NCBI RefSeq assembly: GCF_023101765.2
Contig: NC_064218.1
Location: 7,192,001 to 7,256,000, forward strand
Reading direction: 5' to 3'
Source: Spodoptera frugiperda
Lineage: Eukaryota > Arthropoda > Insecta > Lepidoptera > Noctuidae
DNA: 64,000 nucleotides
A model generated the notes under the pieces. The model worked only from the letters and a program-made list of their open reading frames with translations. It was not told the DNA's origin and did no database searches. A program made the position numbers and the translations under genes. Below, piece after piece: positions 54,601-64,000 of this stretch. Each line of letters opens with the position of its first letter. Position 1 is the stretch's first letter.

Positions 54601-57600
54601 GCTCTGACCACTGTCTGGTGAAATCCGTATCCACGTACTCCCCACCGGATCCTTGTCCCAGAGGATCTCGGCGGATGTGGCGGTACAAGTCAGCAGATTG
54701 GGATGGGATGCGATCCTTTTTTGCATCCTATCCTTGGCGGCCTGTCTGCTTCTCTACTGAAGACCCGTCAGCTTGTGCGGATGCCATAACAGGGGTGTTG
54801 CGTCAGGGCATGGAATACTACATTCCATTCTCGGACGCGACATCTTTCGGTGGGACTCGTCCATGGTTCGATGCCGACTGCAGACGTGCTGAAGCGCGAA
54901 AGCATGCGGCATACTTGGCATGGGCGGATGCCAGGCGTCGTAGGGCTGACGACACTCTTCAGAGGAAGAGAGCCTATAACCGGGCTGCCAAGTCATGCAA
55001 AAAGGCATTACGGATGGCCCGGTTCAACCACATTGGCCGAATAGGGAACAAACTGGCTTCTTACCCAGCGGGTAGTAAAGCATTCTGGTCCCTGGCCAAG
55101 GCGGTTGAATCGAACTTCTGCCGTCCTTCACTCCCACCTCTCCTGGGGCCTAACGGGACGCTGGCACACACCGCGGTAGAGAAGGCAAACCTGTTTGCTT
55201 CTCTATTTGCGGAATCTTCACGTCTTGATACTGGTGGCGCTATACCTCCTTCTCTAAATAACGTATGCGAGACGAAAATGTCGAAAATTCGCATCCGACA
55301 GAAGGAGGTGTATAAGACGTTGCGTAATCTCGACGTGAACAAGGCCAGTGGCCCCGACGGAATCCCGGCCGTGGTTTTAAAAACCTGTGCGCCTGAGTTG
55401 TCTCCAATCCTGACACGCCTGTTTCGACTTTCCTTGGAGACTGGTCAAGTGCCGGTTGCATGGAAGCTGGCCAACGTGCAGCCTGTGCCCAAAAAAGGTA
55501 GTCGTGCCGACCCTAACAATTACCGACCAATCTCAGTCACGTCCATACTCTGTAAGAGTATGGAACGTGTACTTAACAACAGGCTCCTGGCATACCTTGA
55601 AGGTAACGACCTCCTCAGCGATCAGCAGTATGGGTTTCGCCACAACCGATCCACTGGGGACCTTCTTGCGTATGCCACCCACATTTGGAGCGAGGCCATA
55701 GAGAAGCACGGGGAGGCAATAGCGGTCTCACTCGATATATCGAAGGCCTTTGACAGGGTTTGGCACGACAGCCTTATCGGCAAGCTTCCTGCATATGGAC
55801 TTCCCGCTGATCTGTGCAGATGGATTGCAGACTTCCTGAGGGATCGGTCAATTCGAGTAGTCATCGATGGCTGCTCGTCTGACCAATTTGGTATCAACGC
55901 CGGAGTCCCTCAGGGGTCAGTACTTTCAGCAACGCTCTTTTTGCTGCACATCAACGACCTGCTTAAGCCCGGTATCTTTGGGTATGCAGATGACAGCACA
56001 GTTGTTGAAAGGTATGTGTCCGATGCGCGGACTAGCGGAACACAGATCCAGTCTCTAAGAGAATCCATGGTCGAACGGTTGAACTCGTCCTTGAAGGCGG
56101 TCTCCGATTGGGGTGACGCCAACTTGGTCAAGTTCAACGCTACCAAAACCCAGGCGTGTCTATTCTCTGCCAAACGGAGTCAATTTCCGCTGGCTCCTAC
56201 TTTCCGAAATGTATCCGTTCCAATATCGGATCATCTAGAGCTTCTGGGCGTAACTCTATCGCCAACGCTAAACTTCGGCTCTTATATAGAGTCGAAGGCG
56301 CATCTGGCTGGTAGGAAGTTGGGTATCCTCTCGAAGGTGAGACGGTACTTCACACCGAAACAACTGCTGAGCCTGTACCAAGCGCAGGTTCGGTCATGTA
56401 TGGAGTACTGTTCTCACCTTTGGGACGGCTCGGCTAAATGCCAGCTAGATGCGCTCGAACACATTGAAAGGCGTGCCAAGAAGCTCATCAACGATGATGC
56501 GCTTGTGGAGGCCCGGCTTCAAAGCCTTGAACACAGGCGCAAGGTCGCAAGCCTTTCCGTTTTTTACCGGATACATTTCGGAGAGTGTGCGGGGGAATTG
56601 CACAACTTGATTCCCCCTAGTCCTTTTCATCATCGAACCACAAGACAATCGGCGAGGCGTCACCGCTTTATGGTAGATATCCCACCCACTCGCACGAAGC
56701 GTTTCGCTTCAAGCTTCCTTGTGCGAACTGCTAGGGAGTGGAACTCCTTGCCGGAGTCTGTGTTCCCTGATGGGTATAACCTGGGTGTCTTCAAGGCCCG
56801 AGTGAATAGGTTGCTTATGGGCAGACGTGCTCCACCGTAGGCCGCATCATCACTTACCATCAGGTGAGATAGCGGTCAAACGTCGACCCATTAAATGTAA
56901 AAAAAAAAAAAAAAAAAAAGTACTCATAATCAATAATTTATATTTACTATTTTAATCTTCAAACACAACACTACCCATCCCATTAAAGTCGTGGCATATA
57001 CTTTTAAAGCTAAATATAGTCAAAAACAATCAGTTAAACAAACTATGCAAATATTATGTATAATATATTAGTAATTAATATTTTTACAGGCCTACATGTG
57101 CCACGAGTCGTTCCCCGACACCGGAGAGGTCATTGACTCCACCCTCGGACATGCCACCAGGATGTATTACGTCAGAGGACCCGGTGTTGTGCTCAAGTAA
57201 GTATAACTTATTATTACCTACATATAAATTTTCCACTTGCGAATTTCCCGCGTGGAATTTATAAGATTTCTCTTGAATAGGTCTTGATCCTGTATGAATA
57301 TCAGTGTGAAAACACACACGGAATTATTCTCCGGTTTATAGAAAGCCTGTGTGTGCTATTCCTTGTTCAAAATTTATCACTGTTGTAAATTTCATCTAAA
57401 ATAGTTCAATAGTTTTAGAGTTATAGTTACACATAATTATCTATCCACACATATGACATTATTATCAGTGATATTTGATTGTATTGAACACAGCTAGGTT
57501 CGGTATAAACATTATTAAAACCAGTTGCGTGTTCCATAAAAAAGCTAGTTGCTGGTTTTAAGAATACTTACCTATGTCTTTTTGGGTCACGACTTTACCG

Positions 57601-59916
57601 TTACAACTCATAATTCTTACATCATGCGTAAATCTTAAATATGAATACGAAACTTGTAACGGAAACTCCGATCGGCTTCTATTAGTCGTAACGTGATGTT
57701 GCCTATAGTCTTCTTCGATAAATAGACAATCTAAAACAAAAATATTTTTTACAAACCGAACCAGTAGTTTTAGGGATTTTTTACAAATCGACCCAGTAGT
57801 TCCATGGGTTTGCGTGTGTAAACAAACAAACAAACAAACAAAATTTCAGCTTTATATATATATATTAGTTTGTACAGATATAGATGACTAAACAAATAAC
57901 AAAAGCCAAAATAAATGCATCTTTTTGATTTGCGATTTATTCAAACTTCAAATTCTACCTAATTCTAGGTATCATGATGAAGACGAAGTATCATAGTCAC
58001 AGTGATTATAATCCATTAAACCTACATTACTTTAGTCACTTGTGCTAGAACCCAACGAATTATTTAGTTACATTTATCATACTCGAACCATATACCAATA
58101 AAAGGCATTTAGATAAAAAACAAATTTACAATCGTTGGTGTTGCTTATCATTATATAATAAGTAGTTATCACACTGCTGCCAATGTTATCTAATAAAACT
58201 CGGATCTATTTGATTACCAAGTGGTAAATAATAAAAAATGATAACAATTTTGTTTGGTGCATGTACTTAACTTATGACGTCTTTAAATAACACGCTTACA
58301 CGCGCATGAATAAGCTATGTACTACTTAAACAAGATGTTTCTGAATTATCTTTGCTAAGGGTCACAGAGTATGAACTTAGTCTTTGTTAAGTTGTTGTGA
58401 TATTCGTTTCTCTATTCAGGCCAGCCAACTCTAAGACTACTACAACTAACTCTTACTACAGACTTTACAGCTGGCTGGAGACATTTAATGATTACTTTTA
58501 CGAATTATACCTTAGTAACGATTTTGTTCTGAACACAATTCTTAAGAACTGGGTTAAGTACCCATTTAATGACTGAGTACGGCGGTTAACCTTCTAATTT
58601 ATTTTATTTATACATACAATGTTCCTAAGATTACTACAAGTTACATAAACTATTATTAACTTTCTACGGCATTGATCCAGTTTAGGGATTTTGTTAAAAA
58701 AATATTTGGTGTCCTTTAAGTCTTCATTTAGACGAAGTATCATAAAATCCTGTTAATATAATAGGCCGTGTTGTGGATTATATTAAAATATGAAACACGT
58801 ATTTTTTATTTTCTTACGAAAACAAATATGTACTTTTGAAGATAGATTTGAAATATCGCGTGACGTTTCTTCTAGGTACATTTTCTACGTAGAAATGACG
58901 TATTTGCTCCCATTCCTGAACTTTGATTCGTTTTATTTAAGTATTGTTATATGAGAAATAAAAAAATAGTGTCTAATATTTTTTCATAAATTTTTCTTAC
59001 TCCGTCATTATCCCTATTATCTGCTTGATCGAAGTTCACCAAAATCTGTTTAAATGATTAACTTATGATAATGTTTCAAACAAACAAACACGAGTGTTCT
59101 TCATGAATAGGATTATCTTATTGCAATTAATTTCACTGATAATTATAGAGATAAATACGTGATAATTAATTAAAAACGTTTTGCTTGGTTTTCCATATGA
59201 ATAATAAATTAAAATATGAAAATATGTAATAGGATAGATGACAAATTCTTATTTTATTGGCACGTGAAAAATACGTTATTAAAATACGTATTTAATAATT
59301 TTTCATTACCTAACTGACGGACTAAATAGATATTTATTATTTTATTCTGTATGATGATTTATAACCTGTATACTTGTCATTAGTTATCTTGAAATAAGTA
59401 TTAACAGTAGATTTAAGATTGATAATTAATTAGACAAGATATTAAGAAATTATTTAGTTTATCGTTGTTTGAATTAAATTAAAAACCAGGATTTCGTTAT
59501 GTATGAGAATGTTATACATTCCGCTTATGTAGCGGAATAACATACTTAAGGTTTAATTTAAAAATATTTATTTATTAATTATTGAAAAATCCCCTTATTA
59601 AAAAAAAACCAATGTCTTATTGAGTACAAGCTGTAGTACCCGGCGATAAGTGATATCACACACAATTTTGTGTGATATATTTCACTGTACTATATTTAAA
59701 AGCCTACCCTTAATACCACTATCAATTAGATGTAGCAATTTGAATTTTATTCCATTAGCTTATGATCTATATTCTTTTGTTAATAGGAAGAAGCCATCAG
59801 ACCCAGTGACCATTGAGTCGGTGAAGGAGTACTGGCCCCAGGCCATGGACATGAAGAATGCCGTCCACTTGGATAAGATGGCTGAGGTTACCGTCGACCT
59901 GGTTGAAAGGATTCAG
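48676..59916 (+). CDS. Mfe2: Peroxisomal multifunctional enzyme type 2, dehydrogenase part (299 aa so far, 6 exons)
   Basis: Type 2 multifunctional enzyme (HSD17B4 family) carries (3R)-hydroxyacyl-CoA dehydrogenase and enoyl-CoA hydratase 2 activities in peroxisomal beta-oxidation. Exons: 48676-48865, 51034-51179, 51815-51966, 52957-53128, 57090-57196, 59787-59916. The translation starts MDQLRFDGRVAVVTGAGGGL, with the NAD motif TGAGGGLG (14-21), INNAG, and the catalytic Ser149/Tyr162/Lys166 (NYSAAK). These define an SDR dehydrogenase. The end of exon 6 (VDLVERIQ) lies at the domain linker; the hydratase-2 part lies beyond the window. An in-frame ATG at 48628 would add 16 residues but is less family-like. 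Intron 4 holds a 3.5-kb retrotransposon in the same orientation. Confidence 0.95.
49690..49968 (+). repeat. Diverged tandem repeat, about 70-bp unit, 4 copies
   Basis: In intron 1 of Mfe2, the block AACAAA...GTTCATAC...AAGTAGTCTC...AAGG recurs at about 49698, 49772, 49840 and 49910 (spacing 68-74 bp), with many substitutions. Non-coding. Confidence 0.65.
50412..50548 (+). repeat. SINE-like retroposon family B, plus orientation
   Basis: Contains GTGCGGACTACCCAGTTGGT, GCTCGAAAAGCAGGAGTAGG and GTCAGTAAGAGTCTGACATG, with an A-rich end. In intron 1 of Mfe2. Confidence 0.75.
51296..51420 (+). repeat. LINE/SINE 3'-end fragment, relative of 19225-19515
   Basis: Contains AAGCAAGTGTGGTGATTAAT, TTCTCCGTGTAAGAAGAGAC and AGTGGCCACTTATAGGCTGA, the reverse complement of features at 19225-19330. 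In intron 2 of Mfe2. Confidence 0.6.
52000..52135 (-). repeat. tRNA-derived SINE family D, truncated, minus orientation
   Basis: Poly(A)/T-like start, then TTGCCCCACACTAGGATTTT and GTTTACAAACATACAATTCC, matching 17026-17222. The tRNA-like head is mostly lost. In intron 3 of Mfe2, immediately after exon 3. Confidence 0.7.
53418..56919 (+). mobile_element. Nearly intact 3.5-kb non-LTR retrotransposon in Mfe2 intron 4
   Basis: Same family as the decayed element at 6641-11124; very high nucleotide identity. The 5' end is at about 53418 (TCAGGTGGTAGG), 130 bp short of the other copy. The 3' end is a 21-base poly(A) (56899-56919) after GTCGACCCATTAAATG. GC-rich throughout, unlike the surrounding intron. 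No definite target duplication found. Confidence 0.92.
53967..56840 (+). CDS. Endonuclease/reverse transcriptase polyprotein of the non-LTR element (957 aa)
   Basis: One open frame encoding an AP-type endonuclease (GDFNAHH at 138-144; SDHC at 213-216), then a reverse transcriptase with KASGPDG, NNYRPISV, ISKAFDRVWHD, GVPQGSVLSATLF and YADD (673-676), and a C-terminal REWNSLPESVF region ending MGRRAPP. The first codon in this frame is GTG, not ATG. A 1-bp deletion near 53955, relative to the copy at 10460-10490, shifts the upstream Met and 16 basic residues (MKTRAKKRVQQR and on) out of frame, so translation start is doubtful. Clade probably Jockey/CR1-like, unverified. Otherwise no disabling change is visible. 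Confidence 0.9.
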   Translation: MHLSNIRGLHSNLNAVHHHLETENPTLLFLSETQIRCPSDVSYLNYPGFSLEHNFVPRAGVCLYVQDGVCYRRLRNFEDPSFSTLWILVDTGIEKILYACVYRSHSGDLETTRLAQHLVETADAARQRYPSAQLVLLGDFNAHHQEWLFPYQCTDHAGREMRKLALTLGLTQLVQEATRVPDVDSHTANCLDLLLTTDPDSYSVSVSSPLGSSDHCLVKSVSTYSPPDPCPRGSRRMWRYKSADWDGMRSFFASYPWRPVCFSTEDPSACADAITGVLRQGMEYYIPFSDATSFGGTRPWFDADCRRAEARKHAAYLAWADARRRRADDTLQRKRAYNRAAKSCKKALRMARFNHIGRIGNKLASYPAGSKAFWSLAKAVESNFCRPSLPPLLGPNGTLAHTAVEKANLFASLFAESSRLDTGGAIPPSLNNVCETKMSKIRIRQKEVYKTLRNLDVNKASGPDGIPAVVLKTCAPELSPILTRLFRLSLETGQVPVAWKLANVQPVPKKGSRADPNNYRPISVTSILCKSMERVLNNRLLAYLEGNDLLSDQQYGFRHNRSTGDLLAYATHIWSEAIEKHGEAIAVSLDISKAFDRVWHDSLIGKLPAYGLPADLCRWIADFLRDRSIRVVIDGCSSDQFGINAGVPQGSVLSATLFLLHINDLLKPGIFGYADDSTVVERYVSDARTSGTQIQSLRESMVERLNSSLKAVSDWGDANLVKFNATKTQACLFSAKRSQFPLAPTFRNVSVPISDHLELLGVTLSPTLNFGSYIESKAHLAGRKLGILSKVRRYFTPKQLLSLYQAQVRSCMEYCSHLWDGSAKCQLDALEHIERRAKKLINDDALVEARLQSLEHRRKVASLSVFYRIHFGECAGELHNLIPPSPFHHRTTRQSARRHRFMVDIPPTRTKRFASSFLVRTAREWNSLPESVFPDGYNLGVFKARVNRLLMGRRAPP
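57620..57885 (+). repeat. LINE 3'-tail fragment with (AAAC)n tract
   Basis: Contains ACCGAACCAGTAGTTTTAGG and, nearby, CGACCCAGTAGTTCCATGGG, then (CAAA)n and TTTCAGCTTTATATATATAT. A local duplication of the ACCAGTAGTT block is evident. Related in kind to 45014 and 60223. In intron 5 of Mfe2. Confidence 0.55.
57886..59786. other. Mfe2 intron 5, AT-rich, no further feature
   Basis: No gene or clear repeat seen up to the exon 6 acceptor at 59786. Confidence 0.5.
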
Positions 59917-60222
59917 GTAATAATAATAAGGTTTTAACAACCGATACTCAATTGAAGAAATATGAAGATTGTTTTATAATAATAATAATTTTTATTTAAG
60001 TCTTTGACTGCCGATAGGAAACCTTTAAAGGCAAATCCTCCGCTAACGTCGGTCACCGGTGACCACCATGGCGTTCAATGTGTTAATAATGACATAAAAG
60101 AGCCAAATACCACATATATTTTAATATAAGTGATGTAGACCTTATAAAGTTAGATACCTGTACTGGGACAGCCCTGTGTCACAGGCGAAGTTAGTTCTAA
60201 CATTATGTACTAACTAGCTACT

Positions 60223-60416
60223 TCCGCGCGGTTTCACCCGCTCTGCTTGGGTCCTATTGGTCATAGCGTGATGTTTTATAGCCTATAGCCTTCCTCGATA
60301 AATGCACTATTCAACACAAAAAGAATTATTCAAATCGGGCCAGTAGTTCTAGAGATTAGCGCGTTCAAACAAACAAACAAACTCTTCAGCTTTATAATAT
60401 TAATATAGATTTAGGA
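60223..60416 (+). repeat. LINE 3'-tail fragment, same family as 45014-45236
   Basis: Near-identical to the first part of 45014-45236 (CTACTTCCGCGCGGTTTCAC, TCCTATTGGTCATAGCGTGA), with a shorter ACAA tract. After exon 6 of Mfe2. Confidence 0.75.
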
Positions 60417-60674
60417 CATCTTATTTCTATAAACCAACATTATTTAACATGACTTAACAGTTTTAGTACAGTAGTATTAATTTTACAGTATTTAAAGAAA
60501 GAAAACGCATTTATACTGAAGCAATCTTCGTTTTTCAACCTACACACTAAATGCTTTTGGTGGCCGTATATCTAACTAATATGTCCGAGAGCTTGAAGAT
60601 GCATGAATTTTACACACAAAAAAGGATACAAAGTAATAGTTTGAAATAACACATGCAGTAGTTTCCCCGGTCAC

Positions 60675-60828
60675 CCGGAGCTGCAGACTGCTTAGCGGGT
60701 TACCGGGGCTTAAAAAGCAGGAGTAGGAACGGGGTGGTTTTTAGTCAGTAAGGGTCTGACACTCCCTCATGTCTTGCCCAAGGCGGGAGAAGGCATTGGA
60801 TTATTTTCTCTCCTAAAAAAAGAAAGTA
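60675..60828 (+). repeat. SINE-like retroposon family B, plus orientation
   Basis: Contains GGAGCTGCAGACTGCTTAGC, AAAAAGCAGGAGTAGGAACG and GTCAGTAAGGGTCTGACACT, then an A-rich tail. Confidence 0.75.
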
Positions 60829-61756
60829 GTTTTCCCGGTAGCGCGAACGAAGTCGTTGATAGAAGATAGTTGATATTTTTATACGATTTAGATATAGGTA
60901 CTTAGAAAACATTTCTACATAATTAATCTGCAAAAGATTAGTGCCAAAATGTACTGTTATCAATACCTTTTACTTATCATAATAGTACCCACCAAGGTAA
61001 CAACGGATGGACTTAATAAAACATATACTTATCTTAATTATAGTATCTAAATATATGATTAGGATTTATCTAAAGCTTGCCTACATTTAGATTATTTATA
61101 AGAAATAAGCTGTAAACAAATTAAAATATACTATTTTATAGACTGTTTAAAAATTTGCTACTATTCAAAAACAAGTTCCAATTTTATTTGCTATCCGTCA
61201 ATTAGGTATAGCAATGTTATAATGACTATACATATTGTCCGGGGGTTATTTTTTTTTAGGTATAGGTACAATCGACAACGGCCAATGTTGTCGACTATGA
61301 TTAGGCGATACTCACATGCACTCGGCGCGAGCATTCTTTAAATTGTTCTACGTTAAACTTTTCCGATAGTACCTTAAGTACCTACTATCCCTTAGTATCT
61401 TCTACTTACCATAGCAACTAAATGAAAAAGTTAATCAATGTTTATTTTGTTTGCTTCATACGACTTTGACATAAAATCTAAATTCAACAAAATCAACATA
61501 TTATGTAAAAAGAAGTAGTAACGTCTTAGGCACATGAATTGAGATTTAGTTTTTATTTTTAATTAATTGTTTGTAACTAGATAGTACTATATGAATGTAC
61601 ATACACAAATACAATACGTTTACGCTCTCAGTTCCTTAGCAAAATATTATCTAGTTTTCTATACATACGTACATATGTTGTCGCACGCACCTTTATATCA
61701 CTTTTATGAAATATAGCACTAACGAAAAAGAAAATGAAATGCTGTAACTAGACATA

Positions 61757-63566
61757 CAGGATGTCCCTGAAGTGGACGTCCTATAGGCACCGGATGATCG
61801 GCAAGGTTCCAAATGTTATCAGAAAAAAATAAAAAAAATCTAGGTCCTACAGTTTTTAAATTACAGTGACTTATGTGTTATCCACGAAAAGTACACCCTG
61901 TGCCAGTCTTTTGACTCTTGTTGGTACAAATCTTTATTTTTTCGTCTGCAGTCTTCCTTACATTATCCTGAATAGTGCTCCAGTAATATGGAATCATAAA
62001 TTCTTAGCCAACTGCTTTAGATTGGAAAACATTGTTAGTTTTAGAGGAACCAAATACTCTGAATAAAATTTTCACCTTACTTTAAGTGGCTGTACTGAAT
62101 AAATTATGTATGGCGCTAGTAGTGGCAAATTTCACCAAAGTTGGCGCATTTAATAAGGATTCTAAAATGGTATAGCACTTTGCACATTATTTCTTAAATT
62201 CGACACAAAAAAAGATTTTTCAATAAAACTCCGTTTCGATGAATTTATTTGAACTTACTAAAAATTCTTCTAGTGTACTCAAATCATACGTTATAACCTC
62301 GTATGCACTAGACAGCACTTTGCACGCTATTTGTTATCATCATGTTGAAAATCAGCGAGGATCTCTTGTCAAACAATATTGTCTGTTTACCCGTGATTTC
62401 GCTTGCAGCATTCGTCAGCAATATTATCGCTAGACGAACTGGTGTTGTGCATCTCGAGCCATCGTACCCGGGCTTAGGCATTTTAGTTGAGCACTGGCCT
62501 TTTTGCGCCGTGCTGATTATTTATTTTTTAAATTATTTTTTGCTTTACGTGCAATTTCTTGTAACGCGAACGGTGCAAATAACTCTTTCTCGACAAACTA
62601 AAGAATATTTGATGCTTCATCCCGCATTTGATCACAAGGCATGAACACGTAACTTAATCGGAGGATTCACCCATTTCTTTTTTTTTTTTGATGGGAATAA
62701 GACGCGTTATTGTGCGTAGGGGCTCATGTACGCCATACCACTACCGCGTCGATATGCTGTGTACATGAATCTGCCGCGTCCGTTCCTTATTATTTTACTA
62801 CACATTTGATAATGTGTTTGAACATCATATTGCAATCATTCAATATTATTTAGTGAAACATGATACACAACATCAGTTCCTCTAGTAAGTCTATTAATAT
62901 TGCCAACGAAAGCTGCAAGCGAAATCATGAGTAGACAGACAATGTTGTTTGACAAGAGATCCTCGCTGATTTTCAACATGATGATAACAAATACCGTGCA
63001 AAGTACTGTCTAGTGCATACGAGGTAATAACGTATGATTTGAGTTCACTAGAAGAATTTTTAGTAAGTTCAAATAAATTCATCGAAACGGAGTTTTGTTG
63101 AAAAATCTTTTTTTATGTCGAATTTAAGAAATAATGTGCAAAGTGCTATACCATTTTAGAATCCTTATTAAATGCGCCAACTTTGGTGAAATTTGCCACT
63201 ACTAGCGCCATACATAATTTATTCAGTACAGCCACTTAAAGTAAGGTGAAAATTTTATTCAGAGTATTTGGTTCCTCTAAAACTAACAATGTTTTCCAAT
63301 CTAAAGCAGTTGGCTAAGAATTTATGATTCCATATTACTGGAGCACTATTCAGGATAATGTAAGGAAGACTGCAGACGAAAAAATAAAGATTTGTACCAA
63401 CAAGAGTCAAAAGACTGGCACAGGGTGTACTTTTTCGTGGATAACACATAAGTCACTGTAATTTAAAAACTGTAGGACTTAGATTTTTTTTTATATTTTT
63501 CTGATAACAGTTGGAACCTTGCTGATCATCTAGTGCCCGTTGGACGTCGATTTCAGGGACACCCTG
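61757..63566. mobile_element. 1.8-kb foldback element with about 665-bp inverted arms
   Basis: The left arm (61757-62420) and right arm (62895-63566) are near-identical inverted copies around a roughly 475-bp unique centre. Ends are CAGGATGTCCCTGAA and its inverted near-copy, flanked by TA on both sides (61755-61756 and 63567-63568). The arms carry mirrored short open frames that reflect the duplication, not genes. No transposase seen. A TA duplication would fit the Tc1/mariner group or others; not assigned. Lies between Mfe2 exon 6 and the end of the window. Confidence 0.88.
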
Positions 63567-63981
63567 TATATTTGAATATTGAATTTGCACATGCATATGC
63601 AAATAACTACTAATTATCATTTGTTACTGGCCTTTTGACATAATAAGTTGTTTATTGGCGGTTGTTTGGTTCAGTCTAATTCGGGACCTCTCGGTTAACG
63701 TTCCTTACATAATAGAATTAATACGGGTTTATATCTAAATATCTGTAACTATGATGATAAATCGCAGCTTTGCCGCTCGTGAAGCAAAAATTGCACAAAT
63801 GGTATATCAATATCTATTTTTTAATATCAATAAACACGGTAAAGAATATTCTACATTCTATAGAATCTCAATTAATTAAAAATATATGTCCAAATACTAG
63901 TCCAAAATTACAAATGGAACTTTACACCTTATTGTGTGGTAATGAAGTGCAATTTTGTTTGATACGAATATCTTTTTATAG

Positions 63982-64000
63982 GACTTCGAGGAGCGCTCCA
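63982..64000 (+). other. Possible start of the next Mfe2 exon
   Basis: A T-rich tract ending TATAG precedes GACTTCGAGGAGCGC at 63982. In the phase left by exon 6 (phase 0) it reads DFEERS, compatible with the acidic linker before the hydratase domain. Too short to be sure. Confidence 0.4.

Noticed and set aside
62342..62644. 100-aa open frame spanning the centre of the foldback element
   Set aside because: Runs from one arm into the unique centre without recognisable domain; the mirrored arm frames show it is a by-product of the inverted repeat.

Overview
This is a eukaryotic, intron-rich, AT-rich nuclear window dense in retroposons and MITEs. Spliced genes with GT-AG introns, several tRNA-derived SINE families of moth type, a telomere-like CCTAA minisatellite and a triplicated farnesyl-diphosphate-synthase family all point to a lepidopteran, most likely a noctuid moth. 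The species is inferred, not proven.

Layout. 1-2.1 kb: two terminal-inverted-repeat elements (1,200 bp and 287 bp), each with a 3-bp target duplication of PIF/Harbinger type, then a SINE relic. 2.5-22.3 kb: three tandem plus-strand farnesyl diphosphate synthase paralogues (373, 379 and 379 aa). All have five exons, and exons 2-5 are the same length in each (141, 204, 243 and 336 bp). Between copies 1 and 2 lies a dead minus-strand non-LTR retrotransposon with a second, 5'-truncated non-LTR element nested inside it. Between copies 2 and 3 lies a roughly 1.4-kb minisatellite with an 11-bp unit. 22.4-27.2 kb: no gene found; it holds a MITE hairpin and a solo LTR. 27.2-33.7 kb: a seven-exon minus-strand gene for a 760-aa protein I do not recognise, with a papain-like Cys/His/Asn signature. 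34.4-42.7 kb: a complete five-exon Rab2 GTPase gene (214 aa), divergent from the previous gene. 44.5-47.8 kb: a five-exon minus-strand gene (309 aa) best matched to centromere protein L; a decayed PIF/Harbinger element with traces of both its genes sits in its last intron. 48.7-64 kb: the first six exons (299 aa) of the peroxisomal multifunctional enzyme type 2 gene, divergent from the CENP-L gene. Its introns hold an almost intact 3.5-kb non-LTR retrotransposon and a 1.8-kb foldback element. The gene runs off the window.

How the genes relate. The three FPPS copies belong to the terpenoid branch that in moths feeds juvenile hormone synthesis. They differ at active-site positions: copy 1 keeps the second Asp-rich motif but changes the flank of the first, while copies 2 and 3 keep the first motif and have Asp replaced by Asn at the start of the second. 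Rab2, CENP-L and the multifunctional enzyme are unrelated housekeeping genes in two head-to-head pairs. The most noteworthy signals are the FPPS cluster, the papain-like 760-aa protein, the minisatellite, and a set of mobile elements that can be delimited to the base by their target duplications.
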